Shown: positions 8,536 through 17,353, numbered from the stretch's first letter. The stretch: 64,000 bases of DNA from an uncultured Flavobacteriales bacterium (GCA_905480145.1 CAJQPA010000028.1:1-64000); one strand, 5' to 3'. Program-made: numbers and translations. The notes: a model not told the origin generated them from the sequence alone.

Positions 8536-9432
8536 CTAGAAATAGACGGCTTTTAAATTATCAATATTAATTTGTCCTGAAGACTCATCTTCATCCAATG
8601 GCGCTTGAAATGAAAACTCATAATAGTCTTTATTTTGCATTCCCGAAACAATCTCTCTTAGATCGATATAAATCTTTTTCCAGATCGCAGTTCCTGGCTC
8701 GGAAGCTGTTATAGTTACATTTGGGTTGTCAGTTATTCCGTCAGGTCCAACACCGATTAAACCACTTGTAAATTTGTTCGTAGTATGATAATCTATCTCC
8801 AGATATACGTCTCTGCCTATAGGAAGTGGCATGTTTAATGTTGTTCCACCTCCATTAAAAATAGTAGAAGCGACCCATGTGTTGTTCGTTTCATCTATAT
8901 TAATCTGCATAAATTCTCCTCCGTTAATATAAGAATCATAAATCGCTGGGTCCGACGAATAACTAATCAATGCATTTGAAGTAGGCCCTTCCTGAACAAC
9001 AGATGTACCACCATTTTCAAAGTCTTCAACATTAAATTTAGCTGAAGAATAATATTGAGTTATGGGATTTATTACAACCTCCTCATTTTGAATTAAATTA
9101 GCCGTAATTGTGTATGGCTCCAAAAAAGGATAAACTTTTTTAGTAGACGCAATTCCGTTATTTCGAATCGCAGGATAAATTTTCATTTCTTTATTTCCCG
9201 AAATCAATAAAGGTATTGTCACTGGCAATTCAAAAACACCCATCAAATCATTATCTGCATAGACCCAGGCTTCAGTGATGTTATGTGTCAAAACACCTGT
9301 GTTCACAATTAAGTTGTTTGGATTTTCTATCAGTTGCCATCCATTAATTGTAATCCATGAGGGATCAGGATTGTTCTTTACGCAAGAACCTAGCACAAAA
9401 ATGCTGACAATAAGAGATAAGATTTTCATCAT
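8536..9432 (-). CDS. Hypothetical lipoprotein
   Basis: A 298-residue protein with a lipoprotein signal (SIFVLGSCVKNN, lipobox Cys17). The first third looks like an Ig-like or Ig-fold domain; the rest, from about residue 130, is rich in beta strands and aromatic and acidic residues and resembles a jelly-roll or carbohydrate-binding-like domain (SYSSDPAIYDSYINGGEF, IDLREIVSGM). I do not recognise a named family. It stands between a Gfo/Idh/MocA oxidoreductase gene (43 bases upstream) and the sugar transferase gene (no gap), so it may belong to an envelope polysaccharide context; that is inference. Confidence 0.8.
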   Translation of the reverse strand: MMKILSLIVSIFVLGSCVKNNPDPSWITINGWQLIENPNNLIVNTGVLTHNITEAWVYADNDLMGVFELPVTIPLLISGNKEMKIYPAIRNNGIASTKKVYPFLEPYTITANLIQNEEVVINPITQYYSSAKFNVEDFENGGTSVVQEGPTSNALISYSSDPAIYDSYINGGEFMQINIDETNNTWVASTIFNGGGTTLNMPLPIGRDVYLEIDYHTTNKFTSGLIGVGPDGITDNPNVTITASEPGTAIWKKIYIDLREIVSGMQNKDYYEFSFQAPLDEDESSGQINIDNLKAVYF

Positions 9433-9475
9433 TAGTAAGTAATTAAAAGGATAACGGAGATTTTATTCAATTATT

Positions 9476-10465
9476 TTAAACTTCGAAGGAACTTGTTGCT
9501 TTTAATTTATCAACTATTTTCTGAGCAACTTCAAGTGCATTGTAACCATCTTCCAATGAGACAATTGGAGTTAAATCTTTTACAATTGCTAAATTAAAAG
9601 AAATTAGTTCTTGTTTTATGGCATTACTATCTTCAATCTCTGGTTTGTCAAGAAGCACTTTTTTAGATGGTTTACCATCTCCAAGGTCAAAAACAATATC
9701 AAATGGATTTGATTCGCCATTTACATCTTCCATCCGCACAACTTCTAGCTCTTTCGATAGAAAATCAACGCTGATATAGGCATCTTTTTGAAAGAAACGT
9801 GATTTACGCATATTTTTCATTGAAATACGAGAAGCAGTGAGATTTGCCACACAGCCGTTATCAAATTCTATCCTTGCATTAGCAATATCTGGAGTTTCAC
9901 TAACAACCGCTACGCCAGAAGCCGAAATTCTCTTTATTCCGGAGTCTACAACACTCAAAATAGCGTCAATATCATGAATCATTAGGTCCAAGACTACTGG
10001 CACGTCCGTACCGCGAGGGTTAAATTGAGCCAATCGATGCGTCTCTATAAACATCGGTGTTTTGATATAAGAAACAGCCGCTTGAAACGCTGGATTAAAT
10101 CGTTCTACATGCCCCACTTGAACCTTAACTCCAGCCTCATGCGCCAAATTAATAAGGGTTTTAGCTTCATCGGCAGTTTGTGTCACAGGCTTTTCAATAA
10201 AAACGTGTTTACTTTTTCTCAACGCTTTTGAAGCACAATCAAAATGAGAGAGAGTTGGTGTCACAATATCAACACAATCAACTGCATCTATCAATTCATC
10301 TTCAGACTCGAATTTATTAATACCCAACTCTTCAGAAATTTCATTTGCAATTAGTTCATCGGGATCATAGAATCCTACGAATTCAAATTTATCAGACAAT
10401 TCAATTAGTAGACGAATATGAATTTTACCCAAATGACCTGCACCTAAAACACCTACCTTTAACAT
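9476..10465 (-). CDS. Gfo/Idh/MocA-family NAD(P)-dependent oxidoreductase
   Basis: A sugar or inositol dehydrogenase-type enzyme. The Rossmann fingerprint VGVLGAGHLGKIHIRLL begins right after the start, followed by the EKPVT motif (in HVFIEKPVTQ), the catalytic Lys-Pro pair of the family, and the second-domain stretch VLDLMIHDIDAIL with its conserved Asp and His. I chose the ATG at 10465 over one nine codons upstream (10492) because the nucleotide-binding strand then begins at residue 2. Substrate unknown. It leads the run with the lipoprotein and sugar transferase genes. Confidence 0.88.
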   Translation of the reverse strand: MLKVGVLGAGHLGKIHIRLLIELSDKFEFVGFYDPDELIANEISEELGINKFESEDELIDAVDCVDIVTPTLSHFDCASKALRKSKHVFIEKPVTQTADEAKTLINLAHEAGVKVQVGHVERFNPAFQAAVSYIKTPMFIETHRLAQFNPRGTDVPVVLDLMIHDIDAILSVVDSGIKRISASGVAVVSETPDIANARIEFDNGCVANLTASRISMKNMRKSRFFQKDAYISVDFLSKELEVVRMEDVNGESNPFDIVFDLGDGKPSKKVLLDKPEIEDSNAIKQELISFNLAIVKDLTPIVSLEDGYNALEVAQKIVDKLKATSSFEV

Positions 10466-10566
10466 AACTGAGAATTTTCCGTAAAAATACAAGGTAAAAT
10501 GATGTTTGCGTTGCCATCAACACAATGTTTATTAACAAAAATATAAACGTAAGAGGAAGTTGAACG

Positions 10567-11079
10567 TTAATTTAATCGATTATTCACATTTAAATCTAGA
10601 CCGGAGTAGTAATCTGTCTGCTTGTTAGCATACAATTTAGTTAATGTGGTGATTTGCCCTGTGTGGTAAGAAAAGTGTTCTAAAACATGAGATATAGCTG
10701 AATATCCGGAAACATCGAAACCTTGAATTTTGAACTTTTTAATTATTAATTCTTCGTCCATTTCATCAAAACAATCTATTAGTTGTGATTTCATATTTTC
10801 TAGCAAAAAGACGAAATCACTTTTCCTGATATTCCGATGAATTACAAATTCATCGTCCCTATTCCTATTATCTTTTTTTCCTCCTAGCCCAGAAAGAATC
10901 CATTGTCTCGCATTACCGCATAAATGCAAAACCAAACACCCAACTGATGGGATACTGCCATTTGGTGATTCCCACAATTGCTCTTCATCAAGAATTGCCA
11001 AGCATTTGTAAATACGTTCATATGACTCGTCAAAAACACGTAATTTAAATTCGGAGACTATATCATTCTTACTTATCAT
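10567..11079 (-). CDS. DinB-family putative metal-dependent protein (DUF1572-like)
   Basis: A 170-residue four-helix-bundle protein of the DinB/YfiT superfamily. The putative metal-binding histidines are in CLVLHLCGNARQWI (about residue 52) and VLEHFSYHTGQI (about 130-140), the usual H ... HxxxH arrangement. Superfamily members include thiol transferases such as bacillithiol S-transferase, but most are uncharacterised, and the substrate cannot be told here. It is a lone minus-strand gene, divergent from the tRNA-His gene. Confidence 0.82.
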   Translation of the reverse strand: MISKNDIVSEFKLRVFDESYERIYKCLAILDEEQLWESPNGSIPSVGCLVLHLCGNARQWILSGLGGKKDNRNRDDEFVIHRNIRKSDFVFLLENMKSQLIDCFDEMDEELIIKKFKIQGFDVSGYSAISHVLEHFSYHTGQITTLTKLYANKQTDYYSGLDLNVNNRLN

Positions 11080-11156
11080 AATTCACTCAAATTGACCCAA
11101 TTACTAATAAAGTTAAAAAAAAATGCACGGAAGATGAAATTATTTAAAGAAATCCG

Positions 11157-11164
11157 TATCTTTG
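11157..11164 (+). promoter_or_regulatory. Promoter -7 element of the tRNA-His gene
   Basis: TATCTTTG is an exact match to the Bacteroidota TAnnTTTG consensus and ends 12 bases before the mature tRNA. No clear TTG -33 element is seen at the usual spacing. Confidence 0.7.
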
Positions 11165-11176
11165 CGCCCACAACAT

Positions 11177-11251
11177 GGTAGTTGTAGCTCAGTTGGTTAG
11201 AGCATCGGTTTGTGGTACCGAGGGTCGTGGGTTCGAGCCCCATCTTCTACC
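11177..11251 (+). tRNA. tRNA-His (anticodon GTG)
   Basis: A full cloverleaf can be drawn: G-1 at 11177 pairs with C73 at 11251, D stem GCTC/GAGC, anticodon stem TCGGT/ACCGA with loop TTGTGGT and anticodon GTG at 11212-11214, five-base variable loop, and T arm GTGGG-TTCGAGC-CCCAT. The extra G-1 is the tRNA-His identity element. The acceptor stem has two adjacent T-T mismatches at positions 5-68 and 6-67. CCA is not encoded. A terminator follows within 10 bases, so it is a single-gene unit. Confidence 0.95.
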
Positions 11252-11257
11252 CTTTTT

Positions 11258-11288
11258 AAAGCTTCATCGAAAGATGGAGCTTTTTTTT
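11258..11288 (+). terminator. Rho-independent terminator of tRNA-His
   Basis: An 11-bp stem (AAAGCTTCATC / GATGGAGCTTT, one T-G wobble) closed by a GAAA tetraloop and followed by a run of eight T begins 7 bases after the tRNA. Confidence 0.93.
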
Positions 11289-11345
11289 GCAATCAATTCA
11301 ATAGCTCTTGTGTAAAAAATATAAAATCTAAAATACAATTAAAAA

Positions 11346-12128
11346 TTAGACGTCTATCACTAACCCATCATAGGCAACAAAAACATTTTCAGGGAGCATT
11401 TTTTCAATATCACTGTGCTTTGCAAACAAATGAGAAATATGTGTCAAATAAGCTTTTTGGGGCTTAATTTCATCAATGAATTCAAGTGCCTCTTTCAAAT
11501 TAAAGTGAGAAATATGCTCAGCAATCCTTAATGCGTTAAGAATTAAAATTTTTGATCCTTTTATTTTTTCTTTTTCTTTGTTCGAAATTGTTTTCGCATC
11601 GGTTATATAGGTGAAATCACCCACCCTAAAACCCAAAACTGGTAATTTATAATGCATCACTTCAATTGGAAGCAACGTTAAATTCTGGCCTACTTTAAAG
11701 GATTCTTTTTTTGAAATTCTATTCAAATTCACTTTAGGAACACCAGGATACTGAAATTCCTGAAAAATATAATGAAACTCATTCCGAAGAGCTTTTTCAA
11801 CCTGCTCATTGCAATAAATTTCCATATCTCTTTTTTCAACATAATTAAAAGCGCGCACATCATCGAGTCCAGCCACATGATCTTTATGCTCATGTGTAAA
11901 AATTATTCCACTTAAAGTTTTCACATTCTCACGAAGCATTTGTTGCCTAAAATCAGGTCCTGAATCGATGACAAAATTCTCACCTCTATACGACAACATT
12001 ACAGAGCTTCTTAGTCTTTTGTCTTTACTATCCTTAGATTGACAAATATCACATTCACAGGCTATTACAGGGACACCTTGAGAAGTACCTGAGCCTAATA
12101 CAGTTACTTTTAACTTAGTCATTCCCAT
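11346..12128 (-). CDS. Metallo-beta-lactamase-fold hydrolase (PhnP-like)
   Basis: A 260-residue cytoplasmic phosphodiesterase-type enzyme. It starts LKVTVLGSGTSQGVPVIACE, keeps the ECDIC cysteine cluster that binds a structural zinc in PhnP-like proteins, and carries the THEHKDHVAGLDD dimetal motif at about residues 76-88. Later His and Asp ligands are in VMHYKLPV, YITDAKT and THISH. Members act on cyclic or linear phosphodiesters; the physiological substrate is unknown here because no phosphonate operon is present. The start overlaps the end of the DUF423 gene by 14 bases, which suggests coupling in the radC operon. Confidence 0.88.
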   Translation of the reverse strand: MGMTKLKVTVLGSGTSQGVPVIACECDICQSKDSKDKRLRSSVMLSYRGENFVIDSGPDFRQQMLRENVKTLSGIIFTHEHKDHVAGLDDVRAFNYVEKRDMEIYCNEQVEKALRNEFHYIFQEFQYPGVPKVNLNRISKKESFKVGQNLTLLPIEVMHYKLPVLGFRVGDFTYITDAKTISNKEKEKIKGSKILILNALRIAEHISHFNLKEALEFIDEIKPQKAYLTHISHLFAKHSDIEKMLPENVFVAYDGLVIDV

Positions 12129-12510
12129 TATTGATTTTTGTCATTTTAATGATCAATAAAATCCAACCTGCAATCATGAAAACTCCACCCAATGGAGTAA
12201 CAGGACCTAAAAAATTCAACTTTACGGATAATATATCTTGTAATGAAAGAAAATAAATTGACCCACTAAAAAAGAGTGTACCTAATAATAGTAACCAAAA
12301 AACAGCGCTCAACGATTGCTTAATTTTATTAGCATTCAAGCCAAGCAGCAATAATCCCAACCCATGATACATCTGATACCGAATACCAACATCATATGAC
12401 GCCATCTGTTTAGATGATAGTATCTCTTTCAACGGATGCGCGCCAAAAGCACCCAAAATAATAGAAACACCTATTAAAACTACTCCAGTAACTGCTATCT
12501 TTTTATTCAT
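12115..12510 (-). CDS. DUF423 membrane protein (YgdD-like)
   Basis: A 131-residue inner-membrane protein with four transmembrane helices (about 5-24, 47-58, 70-90 and 101-124). The DUF423 signature is visible as GAFGAHPLKEIL near residue 20, followed by YQMYHGLGLLLLGL, and FSGSIYFLSL. Function is unknown across the family. It overlaps both neighbours, the deacetylase-like gene by 8 bases and the hydrolase gene by 14 bases, so the three are very likely co-translated. Confidence 0.92.
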   Translation of the reverse strand: MNKKIAVTGVVLIGVSIILGAFGAHPLKEILSSKQMASYDVGIRYQMYHGLGLLLLGLNANKIKQSLSAVFWLLLLGTLFFSGSIYFLSLQDILSVKLNFLGPVTPLGGVFMIAGWILLIIKMTKINNGND

Positions 12511-13768
12511 TGTTTAATGCTAAAGTATAATTAAGAACTTCACTCCAACCACCCCACTTATCATAATCTCCGATGGTCTCGTTGTGCCATATAAAGATAA
12601 AATTTCCGCCATAGTCATAAATCTCTCTATATAATTTCAATATTTTTTTTTTACTTTCTTCAATTGACAAACTCATGTATTCTTTCAAACTACCATCCAT
12701 ATAAACAAAAGGATGCAGATGTAATTCTGTTATTTCATTATTTAACAAATCAAACCATAAATGAGTCCTTGCCGTTCCTGATCTGAAACCCGAATGTTCC
12801 GCGAAACCCATCGTGTAATCATCACTAAATCCGTTATTTATTAACGCCCTGTAAGTTTTAGGTAAATCTAATTTTAAAAAATGCTGACGAGAACTATCAA
12901 CCTCCTCTCCCAATACTTTTTCTAATTTCTCTTTTTCTATTTGGATCTTTTTTGAATCTGAATTTGAATCGTAACTCGGATGTAAATTTATTTTTGCAAT
13001 GTTTTTTATCTCTTGAATTAATGCAATATGACTTGGATTATCTATGCGGACGTTGCGATCAAATTTACCATCACTTTCTACTAGCCAGAAAATTTTTGTG
13101 CCAGAAAACGTTTTTGCAATTTCTTTTATTCTTGCAAAAGTATCATAAGGATCAGCTTTCTGCTTGAACGCATTATTCCTTTCTTTTAATCGTTTAAAAT
13201 TGAAGAAAAGTAAATCCTTGATAGAAGATAAAACCCTACGTTTCTTATCCTTATTAAGAAAAGCATAAGTGTTATCGATGTCAAAAGTTGGAATTATTTT
13301 AACTGATTTATCTTTCTCTATTTTCACTTCTAAAAACGAACAAATTTTATTCGCCCAGTGATCACAAATAGCACTTTCTATCCAATTGAATTTAGCTAGC
13401 ACACTTTCCTCGAAAGGAAATCGACCATGATGATCCTTAGAATCACTAACATACTCCTCATAACGTGATAAAATATAAAACACAGAAGCAATTGGATCAA
13501 TCACTTTATCGAAAGCAAGACAGCCAATGCCCTCAAATGATTCTTTCTCAAGTTTTTGTTTTTCAACTCGGTCTTCAAAAAGTAAATGTGATGCTTCAAT
13601 AGTTAAAGAATCTATATTAAGAACAGAATAGTTCAATTTAGTTGCACTTACGCTCTCTTCGAACTTAGTTTTTGACGTGCAAAAGGAATAATTCACCCCC
13701 CTAGCAGCAAACACAAAGTCAAATGTATAAATTAATCGGGGCGTTATTTTCTCTACAAATACTAGCAT
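12503..13768 (-). CDS. Polysaccharide-deacetylase-like protein
   Basis: A 421-residue cytoplasmic protein without a signal peptide. The C-terminal two thirds resemble the NodB/polysaccharide deacetylase barrel in a divergent form: IIPTFDIDNTYAF (about residue 150, an Asp-x-Asp start), INLHPSYDSNS, AEHSGFRSGTARTHLWFD and ELHLHPFVYMDG. The N-terminal about 130 residues form the extra domain seen in Bacteroidota homologues. Substrate is unknown and catalysis unproven, since the motifs deviate from classical NodB. It follows radC by 4 bases and overlaps the DUF423 gene. Confidence 0.7.
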   Translation of the reverse strand: MLVFVEKITPRLIYTFDFVFAARGVNYSFCTSKTKFEESVSATKLNYSVLNIDSLTIEASHLLFEDRVEKQKLEKESFEGIGCLAFDKVIDPIASVFYILSRYEEYVSDSKDHHGRFPFEESVLAKFNWIESAICDHWANKICSFLEVKIEKDKSVKIIPTFDIDNTYAFLNKDKKRRVLSSIKDLLFFNFKRLKERNNAFKQKADPYDTFARIKEIAKTFSGTKIFWLVESDGKFDRNVRIDNPSHIALIQEIKNIAKINLHPSYDSNSDSKKIQIEKEKLEKVLGEEVDSSRQHFLKLDLPKTYRALINNGFSDDYTMGFAEHSGFRSGTARTHLWFDLLNNEITELHLHPFVYMDGSLKEYMSLSIEESKKKILKLYREIYDYGGNFIFIWHNETIGDYDKWGGWSEVLNYTLALNNE

Positions 13769-13772
13769 TAAA

Positions 13773-14471
13773 CTACATTAATCCTTCATCGGCAAAGCTA
13801 AAGTAATTATTATCAGAGAATATCAAATGATCCAAAATTTCTAAATCAATGTATTTTCCAAATAACACCAAACGCTTAGTCAAATGCAAGTCAGCCTCGC
13901 TTGGATTTAAAAATCCGCTAGGGTGATTATGCGCAAGTATAATCCCACTGGCTTTCTTAGATAATGCATGACTGAAAATGATTTTCCCATCAGCGACTGT
14001 TCCCGCAACTCCTCCTTTTGAAATTTGTTCTTTTCCAATTACCTCGTTTGCTCTATTTAATAATAAAATATAAAATTCTTCGTGTGATAAATCAAGAAAT
14101 TCCCCCATCAATTCATTAAATGCATCTTTTGAGGACTTAATTTTGGGTCTTTTATCTTTTACCGTAGCCGATTTCCTTCTTGCTAACTCTAGAGCGGAAA
14201 ATATACTTATTGCCTTAGCTTCACCGATTCCTTTAAATTTCATTAGATCATATACGGAAAACCGAGAAAGGTTATTCAGATTATTCTCAGCCTTGGAAAG
14301 AATAGATTGAGAAAGTTGGACAGCGGACAACTCTCTCGTACCTGAACCAATCAGAATGGCAATCAACTCAGCATCGGATAAAGCTAATCGACCTTTCATC
14401 ATCATTTTCTCTCTGGGTCGATCATCTTCTGACCAAGATTTAATTTTAGTAGCGGGGTGTTGCATAGACAT
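13773..14471 (-). CDS. radC: RadC-family JAB/MPN domain protein
   Basis: A 232-residue RadC/UPF0758 protein. The N-terminal region has the SWSEDDRPREK start and a helix-hairpin-helix (KFKGIGEAKA, 78-87); the C-terminal MPN domain has the JAMM motif with His181, His183, Ser and Asp194 in AHNHPSGFLNPSEAD. Historically called a DNA repair protein, but the family role is unsettled. It is the first gene of a tight minus-strand operon with the deacetylase-like, DUF423 and hydrolase genes. ATG at 14471 is supported by the family's N-terminal sequence following within ten residues. Confidence 0.93.
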   Translation of the reverse strand: MSMQHPATKIKSWSEDDRPREKMMMKGRLALSDAELIAILIGSGTRELSAVQLSQSILSKAENNLNNLSRFSVYDLMKFKGIGEAKAISIFSALELARRKSATVKDKRPKIKSSKDAFNELMGEFLDLSHEEFYILLLNRANEVIGKEQISKGGVAGTVADGKIIFSHALSKKASGIILAHNHPSGFLNPSEADLHLTKRLVLFGKYIDLEILDHLIFSDNNYFSFADEGLM

Positions 14472-14548
14472 AGGTTTTCTTATTTAAATTAAAGAAAAAC
14501 TTTCATTCAAAAAATATTTAATCAAAAAATAGCTGAGTATTTCCAAAT

Positions 14549-14568
14549 AAAAATGTGATCGCATTTTT
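14549..14568. repeat. Imperfect dyad in the radC / GH3 divergent region
   Basis: AAAAATG at 14549-14555 and CATTTTT at 14562-14568 flank a central GATC with one mismatched pair. The 201-base gap between the divergent radC and GH3 genes is otherwise AT-rich without recognisable features. Confidence 0.25.
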
Positions 14569-14672
14569 TCACGGTATGGTTATTGACATTCGAATTGTGA
14601 ACAAAACAATGGAGCTCTTCCGTTATTGAGGAATCATTCAGATTAACTTTGAACCTAAGATATTTATAGACC

Positions 14673-15803
14673 ATGAAAAAACACCAACTGCTTTTCTTAT
14701 TTTGCCTAGCAATAATGACTGCCTGTGCTCAGAAAATTGACACGAATGAAGTCATTCAGGTAAAAAAAGAACCTATCCCAATTAACATACATGCTTATTT
14801 AAAAGATGTCCCAGAATTGGATGCTAAAGTTGACAGTGTTTTCAAAACATTGAACAACAACTCTATTGTTGCACAAATGATTATGCCCGCAGTTGGAAGA
14901 TTAGGCCAAAAAGAAGACACCATTAAAGCACTACTTCGAGATCAGTTAATTGGCGGAGTATTAGTTCTCAATGGAACCAAAGAACAAGGTACAAGCTGGA
15001 TCAAAACATTTGAAAGGATGAATGCTGAATTAGGTAATCTACCTTTCTTGTATTCAGCAGACGCCGAACCAAGTCTTGTGAATCGAAAAATTATTGGAAG
15101 TGCTAAAGTTCCTAGAGCAAATATGATCAAGGATTCTTTAGAGGCTGCTTCGGTTTCACAAACCATATCTAATGATTTAAATGAAATGGGAATCAATTAT
15201 AATTTTTCCCCTGTCGTCGACATGGCAATGAATAAAACTGTTGGATATAGAGGCTTTGCAAACAACCCTAAGAATATCGTTCCATTTTCTCAAGCTTTTA
15301 TTATTCAATCTCAGAATCAAAATATCATTTCTACCGCAAAACATTTCCCTGGTCATGGGTTAGTATCAGGAGACACCCATAAATCTTTACAAATGATCAA
15401 CGGAGAGTTGAAAGAATTAAAATATTACCCTCCGTTAATTGAAAGTGGTGTTTTGTCCATCATGGTTGCGCATATTGCAATTACAAACAATGATAATTTC
15501 AACACCAATGGTTTGCCAGCAACAACCTCTTCAATTGTTGTTCAGGACTTATTGAGAGATAGTTTAAACTTTAAAGGATTAATTGTTACTGATGCAATGA
15601 ATATGGGAGGAGTAGCAAAAATTGAAAATGCCTCATCGAAAGCCATTGGCGCAGGTTGTGATATTTTATTAATGCCCAAGAATGCCCGAAAAGCTCATGC
15701 TGAAATACTGCATAAATATAATACGGAAGAGAATTTTAAAAATAAGTCAAACGAGGCTGTAAAAAGAATAATTAGAATGAAAATCTGTTTAGGCTTAATC
15801 TAA
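14673..15803 (+). CDS. GH3-family lipoprotein, beta-N-acetylhexosaminidase-like
   Basis: A 376-residue exported enzyme with a lipobox (IMTAC, Cys18). The glycoside hydrolase family 3 barrel shows the NagZ-type motif KHFPGHG (222-229) with the DTH triad of the catalytic loop (Asp234, His236) and the nucleophile Asp307 in GLIVTDAMNMGG. This points to removal of N-acetylglucosamine or related sugars from peptidoglycan fragments or glycans, in the periplasm or at the surface. It lacks the extra C-terminal domains of long GH3 enzymes. It stands alone, divergent from radC. Confidence 0.92.
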   Translation: MKKHQLLFLFCLAIMTACAQKIDTNEVIQVKKEPIPINIHAYLKDVPELDAKVDSVFKTLNNNSIVAQMIMPAVGRLGQKEDTIKALLRDQLIGGVLVLNGTKEQGTSWIKTFERMNAELGNLPFLYSADAEPSLVNRKIIGSAKVPRANMIKDSLEAASVSQTISNDLNEMGINYNFSPVVDMAMNKTVGYRGFANNPKNIVPFSQAFIIQSQNQNIISTAKHFPGHGLVSGDTHKSLQMINGELKELKYYPPLIESGVLSIMVAHIAITNNDNFNTNGLPATTSSIVVQDLLRDSLNFKGLIVTDAMNMGGVAKIENASSKAIGAGCDILLMPKNARKAHAEILHKYNTEENFKNKSNEAVKRIIRMKICLGLI

Positions 15804-15915
15804 GCGCAAGATTTTATTTTACACCACATTTAATTTAAATAGAATTAAGATTCCCTAGCTCTTTTCCATCGCAATTTAATAATGTCCTGAACGCTAAGAA
15901 GTCGAAACATTCTGT

Positions 15916-15923
15916 TAAATTTG
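15916..15923 (+). promoter_or_regulatory. Promoter -7 element before the VTC gene
   Basis: TAAATTTG matches TAnnTTTG and lies just upstream of the ATG at 15930. Transcription would begin almost at the start codon, so either the leader is very short or the match is fortuitous. Confidence 0.35.
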
Positions 15924-15929
15924 GAAACA

Positions 15930-16700
15930 ATGCCTCTATCTAAAATTCAAGAAATAGCCGAATCTTTTGATCCTATTGGGTTAACAGAAATGGATTCTGT
16001 GCAATTAATGAATCGTGTAGATACAAAATTTGTATTCTCGTTAGACAAACTAATCGAATTACTCCCCCTCTTGAAAGAGCAGTACTTTTTATTGAATGTT
16101 AAAAATGTTTTATTCTCTCAATATGAAAGTTTGTATTATGATGATAAAGAATTTTCATCTTATTATGATCATCATAACGGGAAAGTAAACCGATTTAAAA
16201 TTAGGTATCGCAAATATGTTAATTCTAATCTAGTATTTCTTGAGGTTAAACATAAGAGCAAGGGAAGAACCAATAAAAGTAGAATTCGGGTTGAAGATAT
16301 CCCGAATAATATGAATGCAAAAGACTTTGATTTCGTAAAAAATGCAGGTGTTAAAAATGCAGAACTATCCCCATCGCTTCTTAATAACTTTAGTCGTATT
16401 ACCTTGGTCAATAAACAAATGAACGAGCGTTTAACGATTGACCTCGATTTATCTTACGCATGGTGTTCTAAAGAAAAATCAATAGAAAACATAGTAATTG
16501 CAGAATTAAAACAGGGAAAAGTAATGCGAAATTCGCCTTTTTATGTCTTAATGAAAGAAAACCAAATACGTCCTTTAAAAATTAGTAAATATACCATCGG
16601 TATGATCTTAATGTATGATAAAGTTGCCATTAAGTACAATAGATTCAAGAAAAAAATATTAAAAATCCATAAACTTCAACACAAAACTACCATACTATGA
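15930..16700 (+). CDS. VTC-domain polyphosphate polymerase
   Basis: A 256-residue protein with the VTC catalytic tunnel domain that makes polyphosphate from ATP in yeast vacuoles and is found in bacterial homologues. Visible basic and acidic lining residues are LMNRVDTKFVF near the start, FKIRYRKYV, FLEVKHKSKGRTNKSRI and later IAELKQGK; these alternate basic and Glu residues as in the family. A TTG three codons upstream (15921) is possible, but the ATG is preferred. It overlaps the DUF4956 gene by four bases (ATGA), a pairing seen repeatedly for this family. Confidence 0.88.
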   Translation: MPLSKIQEIAESFDPIGLTEMDSVQLMNRVDTKFVFSLDKLIELLPLLKEQYFLLNVKNVLFSQYESLYYDDKEFSSYYDHHNGKVNRFKIRYRKYVNSNLVFLEVKHKSKGRTNKSRIRVEDIPNNMNAKDFDFVKNAGVKNAELSPSLLNNFSRITLVNKQMNERLTIDLDLSYAWCSKEKSIENIVIAELKQGKVMRNSPFYVLMKENQIRPLKISKYTIGMILMYDKVAIKYNRFKKKILKIHKLQHKTTIL

Positions 16701-17344
16701 TTTTAGACGCATTTTCAGATATATTTAACCTTACTTGGTTCGATAAAGATTTTTACACCCTTCTACTTCGATTAAGTATCAATTTGGTTTTTATGACAAT
16801 CATCATTAGATACTTATATTACCCAATTACGAAGCGCAAAGATTACTTATTCACTTATTATCTGATTGGACTTACAACTTTTTTCTTGTGCTTTGGTCTA
16901 AAAAAATTAGATATTGACACTGGAATGGGGCTTGGCTTATTTGCAATTTTCGGAATAATCAGATATCGCACAGATGCTATAGAAATTAAAGAAATGACAT
17001 ACCTATTTCTTATAATTGGAGTCAGTGTAGTTAACTCATTAGCCTCAAATAAAATTAGTGTCGCGGAAATGGCAGTTATTAACTTTAGTGTTGTAGCAGT
17101 TACTTATGGATTGGAGTACTTGTGGTTGGTCAAGCATCTTACAAGAAAAACAATTACCTATGAAAGAATTGACTTAATTGTTCCGGATAAGTATGAAGAA
17201 ATGAAAGCTGATATCGAAAAAAGAACGGGGTTAACGTTAAATAGATTTGAAATCGGGAAAATAAATTTCTTGGATGATACTGCACAAGTGCGTCTATTCT
17301 ATTTCGCTGAAGAACAAGCGATGTCTGATTATCATAACGAATAG
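16697..17344 (+). CDS. DUF4956 membrane protein
   Basis: A 215-residue inner-membrane protein with about four transmembrane helices in the first 140 residues (about 22-40, 52-68, 76-92 and 100-140). The hallmark GLGLFAIFGIIRYRTDAIEIKE lies near residues 75-98; the soluble C-terminal domain (about 150-215) is ferredoxin-fold-like. Function is unproven; it is a regular partner of VTC polyphosphate polymerases and may export or anchor the polymer. Here it is translationally coupled to the VTC gene and 9 bases upstream of lpxK. Confidence 0.92.
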   Translation: MILDAFSDIFNLTWFDKDFYTLLLRLSINLVFMTIIIRYLYYPITKRKDYLFTYYLIGLTTFFLCFGLKKLDIDTGMGLGLFAIFGIIRYRTDAIEIKEMTYLFLIIGVSVVNSLASNKISVAEMAVINFSVVAVTYGLEYLWLVKHLTRKTITYERIDLIVPDKYEEMKADIEKRTGLTLNRFEIGKINFLDDTAQVRLFYFAEEQAMSDYHNE

Positions 17345-17353
17345 TCGCCAAAG

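Noticed and set aside
11210-11467. A plus-strand open frame starting inside tRNA-His
   Set aside because: It begins in the tRNA and runs through its terminator into the antisense of the hydrolase gene.
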